Translations under genes and position numbers: made by a program
The notes under the pieces: model-generated
Database searches by the model: none
Told to the model about the DNA's origin: nothing
What the model saw: the letters and a program-made list of their open reading frames with translations, nothing else
Origin: Dokdonia pacifica
GTDB taxonomy: Bacteria; Bacteroidota; Bacteroidia; Flavobacteriales; Flavobacteriaceae
Direction: 5' to 3'
Length of the DNA stretch: 64,000 nt
NCBI RefSeq assembly: GCF_900188275.1
Contig: NZ_FZNY01000001.1
Span: 1,364,001 to 1,428,000, forward strand
In this document: positions 7,913-16,837 of the stretch, piece by piece
Position numbering within the stretch: the first letter of the stretch is position 1
Layout: the number at the start of each line of letters is the position of its first letter

Positions 7913-9061
7913 TTATAATGTTTTTGTAAGTTTAGCCATAAACTCACCTATTTTGCTAGGCTCTAACCATCGTGTAACAACCACAAGATCATGAGCACGA
8001 TCTACAATAATAAAATTTCCTCCAAACCCAGCAGCATAGTATACATCTTCGCCTACCTGCTCCCAATGTCTAGGTCCTTTCTTATTAAGCCACCACATAA
8101 AGCCATAATTTACATTAGGCTTAGAGGGTGCTATCGCATCTTGTATCCATTCTGAAGAGATCAAACGTTCGGTATTCCAAACCCCATCATTTAAAAATAA
8201 TAACCCAAACCGCGCCATATCTTTAGCACTAATAAATAATCCTGCACCACTGTGTCCGCCACCAGTAACAGATTTCATTTGGATACCATCTACCTCTACC
8301 CACGCATCTTCATAACCATGCCATCTCCAAGCAGTAGAAGCTCCTATTTTATCCATAATTTCCTCTTTTAAAACTTGAGGTAGGGGTTTGCGCCACACAT
8401 TTAAAAGACTATATGATAGTACATTTACACGTACGTCATTATACTCCATGACAGTGCCAGGAGTTTTGGGTGCTGCATACTGCCAGTCATCTAGATCACC
8501 TTCTCTAGGTGGGCGATCTGCCCAATCTTTTCCACCCCATAAAATTCCTTGCCAGGCACTATTTTGTTGTAATAAATGACGCCATGTAATTTGAGAATTA
8601 TGACGTCCATCAAATGTACCGTCCCAGAGATATTTTTTTACAGGATCATCTACACTAGCAATAAGGTTTTTATCAATAGCGAGACCAGCCATAGTAGACA
8701 AGAAGCTTTTCGTCACAGAAAAAGTCATATCTACGCGTTCTGTATCTCCCCATTGCGCTACGAGCTTTCCATTTTTTAGAATCATTCCAGCAGGGCCACC
8801 ACGTTTTTTTGTAGGGCCTAAAATTTGGTGAAATGGTTCGCGTCTAAACCCTTCTAAAATAGCAATACGCAGGTCTCTAGAGCCTGAATATTCGTTCGCT
8901 TTCGCGAAAGCGATTACATCAACAAGACCTTCTGAGTCAATACCCGCTTCTTTAGGAGTAATTTCCTCCCAATTGGCATTGCGTTCAGGAAAATAATAAT
9001 CTTGTGCCGTACCTTGAAAAAATGTAAGGCTAGCAATAAAAAATATACTGAGTGTTTTCAT
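7913..9061 (-). CDS. Secreted serine hydrolase (class C beta-lactamase fold)
   Basis: A 382-residue exported protein of the beta-lactamase/transpeptidase-like family (PF00144). It has a signal peptide (about 1-19, ending GTAQ), the SxxK motif SVTK with Ser115 and Lys118, a YxN motif in MEYNDVRVN, and a third motif region near GFGGN. Such proteins are usually esterases or D-aminopeptidases rather than antibiotic-resistance enzymes. A perfect 18-bp palindrome (8896-8913) lies inside the frame and encodes AFAKA at residues 51-55, in the N-terminal part before the catalytic serine. Confidence 0.88.
   Translation of the reverse strand: MKTLSIFFIASLTFFQGTAQDYYFPERNANWEEITPKEAGIDSEGLVDVIAFAKANEYSGSRDLRIAILEGFRREPFHQILGPTKKRGGPAGMILKNGKLVAQWGDTERVDMTFSVTKSFLSTMAGLAIDKNLIASVDDPVKKYLWDGTFDGRHNSQITWRHLLQQNSAWQGILWGGKDWADRPPREGDLDDWQYAAPKTPGTVMEYNDVRVNVLSYSLLNVWRKPLPQVLKEEIMDKIGASTAWRWHGYEDAWVEVDGIQMKSVTGGGHSGAGLFISAKDMARFGLLFLNDGVWNTERLISSEWIQDAIAPSKPNVNYGFMWWLNKKGPRHWEQVGEDVYYAAGFGGNFIIVDRAHDLVVVTRWLEPSKIGEFMAKLTKTL
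8896..8913. repeat. Dispersed palindrome, 18 bp perfect copy in a gene
   Basis: Core GCTTTCGCGAAAGC with TC/GA extension. It is inside the serine hydrolase gene and read on the minus strand as AFAKA. Confidence 0.95.
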
Positions 9062-9273
9062 AGACTTTAAATGTACTATTTTACGCTTTATAAATAAAAA
9101 AGATAGGGTTGTTTCAACTAAGAATACATAAAGAATGAGTTTGAAAATACCCGTTTTAATAGTAATCTGACAATTTTATAAGGCCTTAGATAGTAATTTA
9201 TGAATTTTTGAGAAAATAAGCTTGTTGTAGAAAAAGGGCGCTAAATTCCCTTGTTTTTTTATATCTTAAACCC

Positions 9274-9738
9274 ATGAATAATTCACTATTTGATGCCATT
9301 CGTTCTGCAGACCTAGAGACGGTCTCAAAAATATTGAATGCACATCCAGAGCTAGTTGATATAAAAGACCCTAGAGGATCAACTCCTCTATTGTTAGCAA
9401 CGTATTATGGACATAAAGATATTTCGGAAGTAATACTGAAGCACAAACCAGATGTAAATGCAAAAGACGGATCAGGAAATACACCTTTAATGGGGGTGTG
9501 CTTTAAAGGATATCCAGAAATTGCAAGACTCCTTATAGATGCTGGGGCAGATGTAAATGCTATTAATTTTAATAATGCAACAGCACTTATTTATGCCGCT
9601 ACTTTTGCGCAATCTGAGATTGCAAAATTACTCATAGAAAAAGGCGCCGATAAAAACCACAAAGATGAGCGTGGACATACAGCTTATGATCATGCAAAAA
9701 TGCAAGGAGTGACAACTCTTATGGAGATTTTATCATAA
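9274..9738 (+). CDS. Ankyrin-repeat protein
   Basis: A 154-residue cytoplasmic protein made almost wholly of about four ankyrin repeats. Repeat signatures include GSTPLLLATYYGHKDISEVI, GNTPLMGVCFKGYPEIARLL, NATALIYAATFAQSEIAKLL and GHTAYDHAKMQG. No signal peptide is seen. It is a likely protein-protein interaction scaffold. The upstream sequence has a degenerate -7 box (TATCTTAA, 9262-9269) only 4 nt before the ATG. It converges on the lipoprotein gene with a 12-bp gap. Confidence 0.92.
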   Translation: MNNSLFDAIRSADLETVSKILNAHPELVDIKDPRGSTPLLLATYYGHKDISEVILKHKPDVNAKDGSGNTPLMGVCFKGYPEIARLLIDAGADVNAINFNNATALIYAATFAQSEIAKLLIEKGADKNHKDERGHTAYDHAKMQGVTTLMEILS

Positions 9739-9750
9739 GTCTGATCATTT

Positions 9751-10218
9751 CTAATATGTAATTTTAAAATTCCCTTCAGTAATATCAAAAGAAGGATTCC
9801 CTTGAAGAATAGGCTTTGTCGTAAAATAGAAAGTTCCTTCTATATGTTTGTTTCCTATATCATGTGTCGTAATAGTGACAGAGCCACGAGTTGCAAATCC
9901 TGCAAGCTCTTCGTTTTCCTGATATTTTCCTTGAACGAGAAGATCCTCAAATTTATAAGTTCCAGGAGTTACTTCTTGAGGGAGAATTAACTGTATATCT
10001 TCCCCTGTACCCATTGCTCCAGTAAGTAGCAATGTGTTAGGTATTGTAGAAATAAAACCAGTAACGTGAATAGCGTTATATGATTTTCCATTTACAGCTG
10101 CTTTTAAACTATTTGTTGATACACGAATAGACTGTTTTTGTTCTTGTTGTTTACAACTGTTACTACTAAGTAAGGAGATTGTAAATAATAGGATGTATAT
10201 ATAGCTTGTGGTTTTCAT
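9751..10218 (-). CDS. Small lipoprotein, unknown function
   Basis: A 155-residue lipoprotein: hydrophobic leader followed by lipobox SNSC (Cys near residue 22). The mature part is beta-rich (NGKSYNAIHVTGF, GTYKFEDLLVQGKY, GTFYFTTKP), similar in style to flavobacterial lipoproteins that store a small beta-sandwich such as DUF6252; that assignment is tentative. Its leader region carries a GC-rich hairpin (10242-10267). The OmpA-type gene lies upstream on the same strand, 169 bp away. Confidence 0.65.
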   Translation of the reverse strand: MKTTSYIYILLFTISLLSSNSCKQQEQKQSIRVSTNSLKAAVNGKSYNAIHVTGFISTIPNTLLLTGAMGTGEDIQLILPQEVTPGTYKFEDLLVQGKYQENEELAGFATRGSVTITTHDIGNKHIEGTFYFTTKPILQGNPSFDITEGNFKITY

Positions 10219-10241
10219 ATGTTGAGTTTTATTTTGTTAAT

Positions 10242-10267
10242 GTTTGCGCCTAATTAAAGGCGCAAAC
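10242..10267. other. Inverted repeat in the lipoprotein 5' region
   Basis: GTTTGCGCC and GGCGCAAAC, a perfect 9-bp inverted repeat with an 8-nt loop, unusually GC-rich for this gap. On the minus strand it lies between the OmpA-type gene and the lipoprotein gene and is not followed by a T-run, so it is either a weak terminator or an operator/leader hairpin. Confidence 0.45.
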
Positions 10268-10387
10268 AAACAAAAAATGGGGTGTTTTAGTGAGATAAGG
10301 TTACTATATACATAAGCGGTTCTTAAAACTTATATACATTCATATAGTAGCGTAATTAGTCCCCATTTAGAGATGGCAATTCTGATA

Positions 10388-11692
10388 TTATAATTGAACG
10401 ATTTCTACACGTCTATTTTGAGCTTTGGCAGTTACGGTATTTTCATCAGAAAGTGGCTCTGATGATCCTTTTCCAAGAGTTTGAAGTCTTGAAGAATCTA
10501 TTCCAAATTCTTTCTTTAATATTTTTTGAACGGCAATGGCCCTATTTTCTGATAAAGGAATATTAACACTATCACTACCATCATTATCTGTGTGTCCAAT
10601 AATCTTATAAGATTTGTCTGGATTTGCTTTCATTGCTTGAGCAATTTGCTTTAAGGTTGCATATGATGATGCTTTAATACTTGCAGATCCACTATCAAAA
10701 GTGATTCCATGTGCTTGATAGCTTCCACTTTCAAATAAACGATCGGAACTATTAACCCCTGTTGCAAACTTGATGTTATTGAGGTAAAAATGCTCATTTT
10801 CAGTAGTGATTTCAGATTCAAAACGAATGGTTTTAAATAAGATATCTGATTCTGTAGCTCTAGGAATGTCTATGACTTTTTCTTCATTGGAATATACCTT
10901 TATACGGGTTCCTTTTTTAAGAATAGAAATATGTGTAATTTCATATGGAGTTCCTTCTTTTGTAAAAGAAATAGGATAACTCTTACTCGTCATATTCAAG
11001 CCTTTATTAGGCGTTTTTTTTGTGAAGAAAACACCTCTTCCACTACCACTACCTACTGCAAGACCTACTTTAGCATAGTGCTTCCCTTGGTTGTGTTTTC
11101 CCATATATGTATTGGGATCTGCTAGATCTGATAATAGGATATTTAAATGTCTTTTAAATGCCCAGGAATCGGGTTTAAAGTCATAAATAATATCAAATTC
11201 TAATGTAAAATCTTCTGGGATATTACTTGGTATTTCTGAAAATACATATATACCCACTCCTTTCCCAATGCGCATCCAGTTTCCAGGTGTTGTATTTATA
11301 GTAACCACTTCAGAGCTTAAGTTGGTATTCCATTTTTGAGGTAAATCTCCTACAACATCGCTAGAGAAATCTTCATAAGCAACTAGCTTTTCTCCAGGGA
11401 TAAAATCATATTTAGAGTAGGCTTTAAAACCTACTTCTGGAGTGGTTTCAATTTCATTTTCTGTGGTGTCTTCTGTTTCAGAATTTGAAGCGTCTTTTTT
11501 CTTTTTTTTACGTTTTTTCTTTTTTTTCTTGTCTCCATCAAAAACATCATCTATTTCTTTGTCAACTTGTTGGTCGACTTTTTGTTCAATTTTTCGTTCT
11601 ACCTTGTTTTTGATTTTTTTAAAGAGTTGTGCTTCTGCTTGTGAGCTGTATAATAATGCAATCATCACAAGTATTAGAGAGATATATTTCAT
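10388..11692 (-). CDS. OmpA-family protein with lectin-like middle domain
   Basis: A 434-residue exported protein. ATG 11692 is preferred over the upstream ATG 11731 because it gives a proper signal peptide (MKYISLILVMIALLYSSQAEA). A strongly basic low-complexity segment follows (residues about 22-70, runs of lysine), then a beta-rich domain resembling a concanavalin-type lectin fold (DFTLEFDIIYDF), and a C-terminal OmpA peptidoglycan-binding domain (GITFDSGSASIK, IIGHTDNDGSD, LSENRAIAVQKIL, GKGSSEPL, NRRVEIVQL). It should tie the outer membrane or periplasm to peptidoglycan. It is divergent from the ECF sigma gene, so it may be one of that factor's targets (inference only). Confidence 0.85.
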   Translation of the reverse strand: MKYISLILVMIALLYSSQAEAQLFKKIKNKVERKIEQKVDQQVDKEIDDVFDGDKKKKKKRKKKKKDASNSETEDTTENEIETTPEVGFKAYSKYDFIPGEKLVAYEDFSSDVVGDLPQKWNTNLSSEVVTINTTPGNWMRIGKGVGIYVFSEIPSNIPEDFTLEFDIIYDFKPDSWAFKRHLNILLSDLADPNTYMGKHNQGKHYAKVGLAVGSGSGRGVFFTKKTPNKGLNMTSKSYPISFTKEGTPYEITHISILKKGTRIKVYSNEEKVIDIPRATESDILFKTIRFESEITTENEHFYLNNIKFATGVNSSDRLFESGSYQAHGITFDSGSASIKASSYATLKQIAQAMKANPDKSYKIIGHTDNDGSDSVNIPLSENRAIAVQKILKKEFGIDSSRLQTLGKGSSEPLSDENTVTAKAQNRRVEIVQL

Positions 11693-11809
11693 AATGAGTA
11701 GTTGTTGATTCCACATCTTTATGAAAGTCATTTTAAAAAGGTTAACATAGTCTCGAAAAAAAAAATTATTTTAGGCTTGCTGTTAACCTTCTACTATCTA
11801 TTTACATAA

Positions 11810-12352
11810 ATGAAAAACGAACCTTCTATTACAACACTTAGAACTGGAGATTCAGTTGCATATCAAGTGATTTATGAAGGATATAGAGATGCTTTTATTG
11901 CTTTTGCTAGTAAGTATGATATTGATCAAGATGCTATTTTAGATGTCTATCAGGAAAGTATGATTGCCTTGTATGAAAATGTGATGAAAGGAAAGGTAAA
12001 AGACTTTAGCAGTACTATAAAAACATATCTTTTTGGTATTGGAAAGTTTAAACTTTATGAGCAGTTACGAGCTCAGAAAAAAATGGTGCTTGTAGATGAT
12101 TTTAACGACCAAGAAACCATGGAAGAAGTAGAAACAACAGCGCTTACAGAACGACAAAAAGCATTAAAACAACATTTTCAAAAATTAGGAGATCGTTGTC
12201 GTAATATATTAGAACTCTTTTATTTAAATGGTTTAAAAATTAAAGAGATTATGATAGCGGCCAATTATGAAAATGAAAATACAGTAAAAGCACAGAAGTC
12301 GCGTTGTCTGAAACAACTTAAAACAATGATGAACCCCCAAAATTATGGATAG
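11810..12352 (+). CDS. ECF-type sigma-70 factor
   Basis: A 180-residue RNA polymerase sigma factor with only region 2 and region 4, as in extracytoplasmic-function factors. Region 2 spans about residues 20-90 (IYEGYRDAFIAFASKY, then DVYQESMIALYENV) and region 4 about 130-175 (LGDRCRNILELFYLNGLKIK, NENTVKAQKSRCLKQLK helix-turn-helix). Its stop overlaps the next gene by 8 nt, so the TPR membrane protein is its likely anti-sigma partner. It is divergent from the OmpA-type gene with about 80-120 bp between them, a natural place for an autoregulated promoter. Confidence 0.92.
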   Translation: MKNEPSITTLRTGDSVAYQVIYEGYRDAFIAFASKYDIDQDAILDVYQESMIALYENVMKGKVKDFSSTIKTYLFGIGKFKLYEQLRAQKKMVLVDDFNDQETMEEVETTALTERQKALKQHFQKLGDRCRNILELFYLNGLKIKEIMIAANYENENTVKAQKSRCLKQLKTMMNPQNYG

Positions 12353-13073
12353 GGATTTACTTATACATAAATATTTACATCAAACTCTTACTAACGAAGA
12401 GCAGATGGCTCTGAATGAGTTATTAGAGAGTGATCCTGAGTTTAAAGCCAATTTTGAACTTGAGAAAGACTTACATACAGTACTCATAGATGTTGGAAAA
12501 GAAAGCTTAAAACAACAGTTTGTTGATTTTGAAAATCAAGAACAAGAACAGCAGTTTGAAAAAACATCCCCTTCATTCTTGAGATATGCAATTGCTGCTT
12601 GTTTGATTATAGGGCTTAGTATTTTTGCATCTAAATATTTTATAAATACAACAAGTACAGACGATCTTTTTGCAGAAAATTTTGTTGCTTATCGCAATAT
12701 CGTACTTCCTATAGAACGAGGAGAAGGAATAGATTCTCCTGAAAAAGAAGCTTTTTTCAAATATGAAATGAAAGAGTATCAAGCGGCCATCAATGCTTTT
12801 GAAACAGAGTTTTCTAGAACTCAACAACCATATTATTTGTTTTATACTGCAAATGCTTATTTGGCATTAGGAGACACAAAAAATGCTATTACACTACTTG
12901 AGAAACATCAGCGTTTTAAAGATGACTTTTATGAAAAATCACGATGGTATCTAGCCTTAGCATACCTAAAAGAAAAGAACCAAAATAAAAGTGTGATGCT
13001 TTTAGAAGAGATTAGTGCTAGTGATGGGTATCATCATAAAGAAGCAAGCGTTCTATTAAATGCTATTCGTTAG
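12345..13073 (+). CDS. Membrane TPR protein, probable anti-sigma factor
   Basis: A 242-residue single-pass membrane protein. The N-terminal cytoplasmic part (DLLIHKYLHQTLTNEEQMAL, then LLESDPEFKANFELEKDL) resembles the N-terminal domain of anti-sigma factors that pair with ECF sigmas. One transmembrane helix spans about residues 80-97 (AIAACLIIGLSIFASKYF), and the periplasmic part holds two to three TPR-like units (YYLFYTANAYLALGDTKNAI; SRWYLALAYLKEKNQNKS). It overlaps the sigma gene by 8 nt, and converges on the TPR-CHAT gene with an 11-bp overlap. TPRs on the outer side could dock the TPR-CHAT protein; this is inference. Confidence 0.82.
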   Translation: MDRDLLIHKYLHQTLTNEEQMALNELLESDPEFKANFELEKDLHTVLIDVGKESLKQQFVDFENQEQEQQFEKTSPSFLRYAIAACLIIGLSIFASKYFINTTSTDDLFAENFVAYRNIVLPIERGEGIDSPEKEAFFKYEMKEYQAAINAFETEFSRTQQPYYLFYTANAYLALGDTKNAITLLEKHQRFKDDFYEKSRWYLALAYLKEKNQNKSVMLLEEISASDGYHHKEASVLLNAIR

Positions 13074-16000
13074 CTTCTGTACGCTTTCGCGAAAGCGTAT
13101 ACAACACTCCTAAAAGTATAATTCCTCCTATAATATACCACCACATATACGAAGAGTTTACAATAGGAGAGGTGTCGCCACTAAGTATAAATCCAGCCCA
13201 ATAATAGGGTTGTTTTAAATCCTGATCTGTGGTTGTGCTTAAGTATAATCGTTTTGCCTCTTGTAATGCCTTATCCTTTGTCATTCCAGATTCTAGATTA
13301 TTATAAAAATAGGTGGTAATTGTAGCGGTTTCTTGATCAGGGACTTTCCATAATGTCATTAAAGTGCTACTCACACCTGCATAAGTAAATGCACGAGACA
13401 TACTCATGACTCCCTCTCCTTTTTCTAATTTTCCAAAACCAGTATTACACGAACTTAAAACAGCAAGATTTGCCTTGAGATTAAGCCCATAAATTTCAGA
13501 AGCTGTAAGTAAACTATCTCCTTGCTTCTGAGAAAAAAGCATTTTATTATAAAGTGGGTTGTTTTGATCTACTTCAGTATGCGTTGCGAGATGAAGAATA
13601 TTATATTCTTTACTCAACGTGATAAAATTTTCTTTGGTAGCCTCTTCTCCAAGGTATGATTTTCCGTTTGTGATTCTTTCAATTTCTTTTACTTCTTTTG
13701 CATTGTTAGGCAGTGGGTTTTTATCATATTTTGGAGCAAAACCTAACCACCCTTTTCCTTTATTATTTAGGTTGATTTGTTCTTCTAATAACTGTAAAGA
13801 TCCCGCATAACTAATCGCATAATTCTCTATAAGAAATGTTTCTTTTTGTTGTAATACTTCAAATGGGAGTAAGCTTAAAATATCATCTGTAATGAAGGTT
13901 AATTTTGTGATTTCGTCTGGGAGTTTTGGTAATAGCTGATCCCACATTTTTTGTGATAATGCGCTATTAAATTTTTGTTTGGATATAGAAGTTACTAATT
14001 GATTAATATCCTCTTTTAATGACTTAGAGGTGGAGAATTGTTCTATATAGTTTTTGTTTTTAGTAATAGTAAATCGATACCATGTATGGGTATCTATAAA
14101 ATACATAATGATGGCTTCTTCTTCCTGAAGATATTTGTTTGTGAAACCATTAAAATCTTTTGTGGCAGATAAGTATTTAAGGTTTTTTAATTTAGGATAT
14201 GTATTTTGAATAGCTTTTTGTAAACTATCGTATGTATGTTCAAACATAAGCTGTCTATTATATAGCTTTTGTATTTTATCTGAATCTTTATACTTAGATT
14301 GTTTTGTATTGTAAATACGTTTATTATTACGCTGTAATGAGTCTAATAATTGTGCTTCCGTATACAGTAATTCTTCTGGGATACCGGCTACTTTTTTAAA
14401 TCGTGTTCCTTGAATTCCCTCTAATAAAACTGAATTTTTATTGATTTCTAGGTATCTGAAAAAAATTGACTTCAAATCTTCAGAATCTTCTAGTTGTATA
14501 TTGTCATAAATTTTTGAAATAATTTTAGCTAGAAGTTCTTTTATTGTATTACCATAAATGATCTTATTAAACTGATTTGGAAATCTGTTTTTATGATCAA
14601 TAATTGTTTTTAAAAAGTGTTCATATTCCTTACTTGTTGGACTACTCTTTAAAAGAAGTTCATAAGCTTCAATTTTTAGCTCGATATCTGGATATGTATA
14701 CTTTTGAGGAATTTTTTCTTTAATCGATTTGAGAGCTTGTGTTGCGTTTTGAGTATCATTTACTGCAGTGTAGTATATGATAGTATTCATATCATTACGC
14801 CTATGAAAGTAATCTGCATCTTTAAAGCGATCCTGCAAGACTTCCTGAGATTTTTCTAGTAAAGGAGGCACTTTCTCTAATTGATTGGTTTCAAAATAGA
14901 GTTCAGGAAGATTGTTATACACATCTATCAAAAACAAATCTCTATTGATAGCTTGTGCAACACGCTCTGTTTTTAAGAAATAGGCTTCAGCTTTATCTAG
15001 CATTCCTAAATCTTTATACGTGTTTGCCAGATGAAGATATCCTGCGCAAACCCAATGATGGTTTTCAGGCACTACTTTAATGACAATATCTATTGCTTCC
15101 TTTCCTAATGAAATAGCCTCTTCTTTCCTACCTATTTTAGCGTATACCTTACCAAGGGTGCGAAGTGATTCTGCAATACGAGATGGTTGCTGGCTTAAAT
15201 ATAACTTTGCGTGTTCTAGTGCTTTTTCTCCATAAATCTGTGCTTTGGTATAATCGCCTATTTTCATATAAGAAGTGGCTACCTGATTATAATCTAATGC
15301 TAGATATGGATTTTTCTCATTAGCTTTTGAATCATATTTTACAGCCTCTTGAGCGTAAAAAAGACCTTTTTGATTATTCCCTAACCGATCACCAAACATA
15401 AGTGCAAGATTATAACTAGTGCTTGCTAGTACATCAAGATTTGGTTCTTGAAGCTGATCTCCTATTTGTAAAGATTTTTCATAGTATTTTGCAGCCATCT
15501 CAAAATCTTCTGTGAGATCATAGGTGGCTCCCATAATACTATATGCAATACTCACCTGATTTTTATAACCTAGATTTGAAAATAATTCAATAGCTTTTGT
15601 AAGACTTAAAATAGACTTTTCATACTCCCTCCAGTCTTGATGTATCCTTCCCATATACTCATGACTCAAGGCTTCTATAAAAGGATCATTTCCTGGTTTG
15701 TTTTTATAGGTTGTAACGTATGTTTTAATTTTTTCGGTATCGTATTTTTTTGAAACTTGAATATCCAGATACATCTCATAATAGGCAATAGTATGCTTTA
15801 TTTTTAGGTCATTAAGAGAAGCCGTTTCATAGTTTTTTTTTGCTTTTTTTATGAGTGTTTCTGCTTCATTAAAACGCCTCTTGTTTGATAGAATACGGGC
15901 AATATATACGGTCGCTTTTGTATTTTGAAGAGGAGCATTTTGAGTTTGCTTTTCTATGTTTTGAAAAGAGGTAAGTAAAGAATCTTGTTTACTCATAGCT

Positions 16001-16134
16001 CCTGTTTTGTACATGAGCTCAAATTCAGATATAGCACGATCTAAACGATCCTGATTAGATTGTGAATGGGTAGTAATACCATTACACAAAAAAGCAATCA
16101 TAAAAAGGATGTATGGATAAACCCTTGAATTCAT
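13063..16134 (-). CDS. Periplasmic TPR-CHAT (caspase-like) protein
   Basis: A 1023-residue exported protein. It has a signal peptide (about 1-25), a long TPR array (about residues 40-430, repeats such as AYSIMGATYDLTEDFEMAAK and DYNQVATSYMKIGDYTKAQI), a linker, and a CHAT domain (about 690-990). The caspase-like dyad is intact: His852 in LHLATHTE and Cys896 in LSSCNTG, with the SRAFTYAG and TLWKVPD motifs following. A C-terminal transmembrane helix (about 997-1014) ends in a basic tail LSRKRTEANE, which is encoded by a perfect palindrome (13080-13099). The domain is thus placed in the periplasm and anchored in the inner membrane. Convergent with, and overlapping by 11 bp, the sigma/anti-sigma pair. 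Confidence 0.9.
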   Translation of the reverse strand: MNSRVYPYILFMIAFLCNGITTHSQSNQDRLDRAISEFELMYKTGAMSKQDSLLTSFQNIEKQTQNAPLQNTKATVYIARILSNKRRFNEAETLIKKAKKNYETASLNDLKIKHTIAYYEMYLDIQVSKKYDTEKIKTYVTTYKNKPGNDPFIEALSHEYMGRIHQDWREYEKSILSLTKAIELFSNLGYKNQVSIAYSIMGATYDLTEDFEMAAKYYEKSLQIGDQLQEPNLDVLASTSYNLALMFGDRLGNNQKGLFYAQEAVKYDSKANEKNPYLALDYNQVATSYMKIGDYTKAQIYGEKALEHAKLYLSQQPSRIAESLRTLGKVYAKIGRKEEAISLGKEAIDIVIKVVPENHHWVCAGYLHLANTYKDLGMLDKAEAYFLKTERVAQAINRDLFLIDVYNNLPELYFETNQLEKVPPLLEKSQEVLQDRFKDADYFHRRNDMNTIIYYTAVNDTQNATQALKSIKEKIPQKYTYPDIELKIEAYELLLKSSPTSKEYEHFLKTIIDHKNRFPNQFNKIIYGNTIKELLAKIISKIYDNIQLEDSEDLKSIFFRYLEINKNSVLLEGIQGTRFKKVAGIPEELLYTEAQLLDSLQRNNKRIYNTKQSKYKDSDKIQKLYNRQLMFEHTYDSLQKAIQNTYPKLKNLKYLSATKDFNGFTNKYLQEEEAIIMYFIDTHTWYRFTITKNKNYIEQFSTSKSLKEDINQLVTSISKQKFNSALSQKMWDQLLPKLPDEITKLTFITDDILSLLPFEVLQQKETFLIENYAISYAGSLQLLEEQINLNNKGKGWLGFAPKYDKNPLPNNAKEVKEIERITNGKSYLGEEATKENFITLSKEYNILHLATHTEVDQNNPLYNKMLFSQKQGDSLLTASEIYGLNLKANLAVLSSCNTGFGKLEKGEGVMSMSRAFTYAGVSSTLMTLWKVPDQETATITTYFYNNLESGMTKDKALQEAKRLYLSTTTDQDLKQPYYWAGFILSGDTSPIVNSSYMWWYIIGGIILLGVLYTLSRKRTEANE
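13080..13099. repeat. Dispersed palindrome, 20 bp perfect copy in a gene
   Basis: TACGCTTTCGCGAAAGCGTA. It lies in the last codons of the TPR-CHAT gene and 7 bp after the convergent TPR anti-sigma stop. Read on the minus strand it gives YTLSRKR, the basic tail after the membrane helix. Confidence 0.95.
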
Positions 16135-16189
16135 AATAAAGAAGATGGTTAGTCAATTACTTGCATGTCAGTGTTAAAGATACCTTTTT

Positions 16190-16837
16190 TCAAATTGTGT
16201 ACGATTTAAAATCTTCTACCCAATCTGTACATCCATGTTGTAGCATCATTTCTTTATTCTTTAGACCCACTCCTAAGAAATCAATTTTTAATTCTTGCGC
16301 AGCTTTTAAATCCCATAATCCATCACCTACAGCTATTATTTTATTAAAATCTCGTTGGTAATACTCTTTAGATTTTTGAATAGCTTCTTTTACAAAGCCA
16401 ACTCTAGAAACACTCGTTATGGAAGTGGCTAATACCTCTGGAATAAAAGGAATATTAGCATCATTCATTTTAATGGCTGTCGCTTTTGGAAAAGCACCAG
16501 TTCCATAGGCAAATGGAATTTCTTTATGTTGAAGGTTTAATAATAGTTCTCTAGCGCCAGGTATTTCTATAACAGGGTCATGTTTGCGAAGCTCTGTTTC
16601 CAACAATGTATCTAATTCATATCGTAATGAGTCGGGTGCTTTTTTGCCAAAATTACGCTCGTAATTATACTCTAATGCATATCTATCTGTATGATGTAAG
16701 TAATTGTCATAATCTGTATCGATAGTATGTAAACCAATATCGCCAAGTACTTTTGTAATCACTTTTAAATAGGTTGGAATACTATCAGTAAGCGTTCCGT
16801 CTATATCAAATATATATAAGGTATTAGAAGCGTTCAT
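16190..16837 (-). CDS. HAD-family phosphatase
   Basis: A 215-residue haloacid dehalogenase-type hydrolase, phosphoglycolate-phosphatase-like. Motif I is IFDIDGTLTDS at the N terminus, motif II lies near FAYGTGAF, and motif III/IV is IIAVGDGLWDLKAA. The alpha-helical cap follows motif I. The substrate is not predictable; such enzymes dephosphorylate small phosphorylated metabolites. Its ATG overlaps the exonuclease TGA (ATGA), so the two are translationally coupled in the order cNMP/CBS protein, exonuclease, HAD. Confidence 0.88.
   Translation of the reverse strand: MNASNTLYIFDIDGTLTDSIPTYLKVITKVLGDIGLHTIDTDYDNYLHHTDRYALEYNYERNFGKKAPDSLRYELDTLLETELRKHDPVIEIPGARELLLNLQHKEIPFAYGTGAFPKATAIKMNDANIPFIPEVLATSITSVSRVGFVKEAIQKSKEYYQRDFNKIIAVGDGLWDLKAAQELKIDFLGVGLKNKEMMLQHGCTDWVEDFKSYTI

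Noticed and set aside
7913-9061. Antibiotic-resistance beta-lactamase
   Set aside because: The SxxK and YxN motifs show only the broad fold shared with esterases and peptidases; nothing points to a resistance enzyme.
9751-10387. Hairpin 10242-10267 as a clear terminator
   Set aside because: The stem is strong but no T-run follows on either strand; kept only as an inverted repeat.
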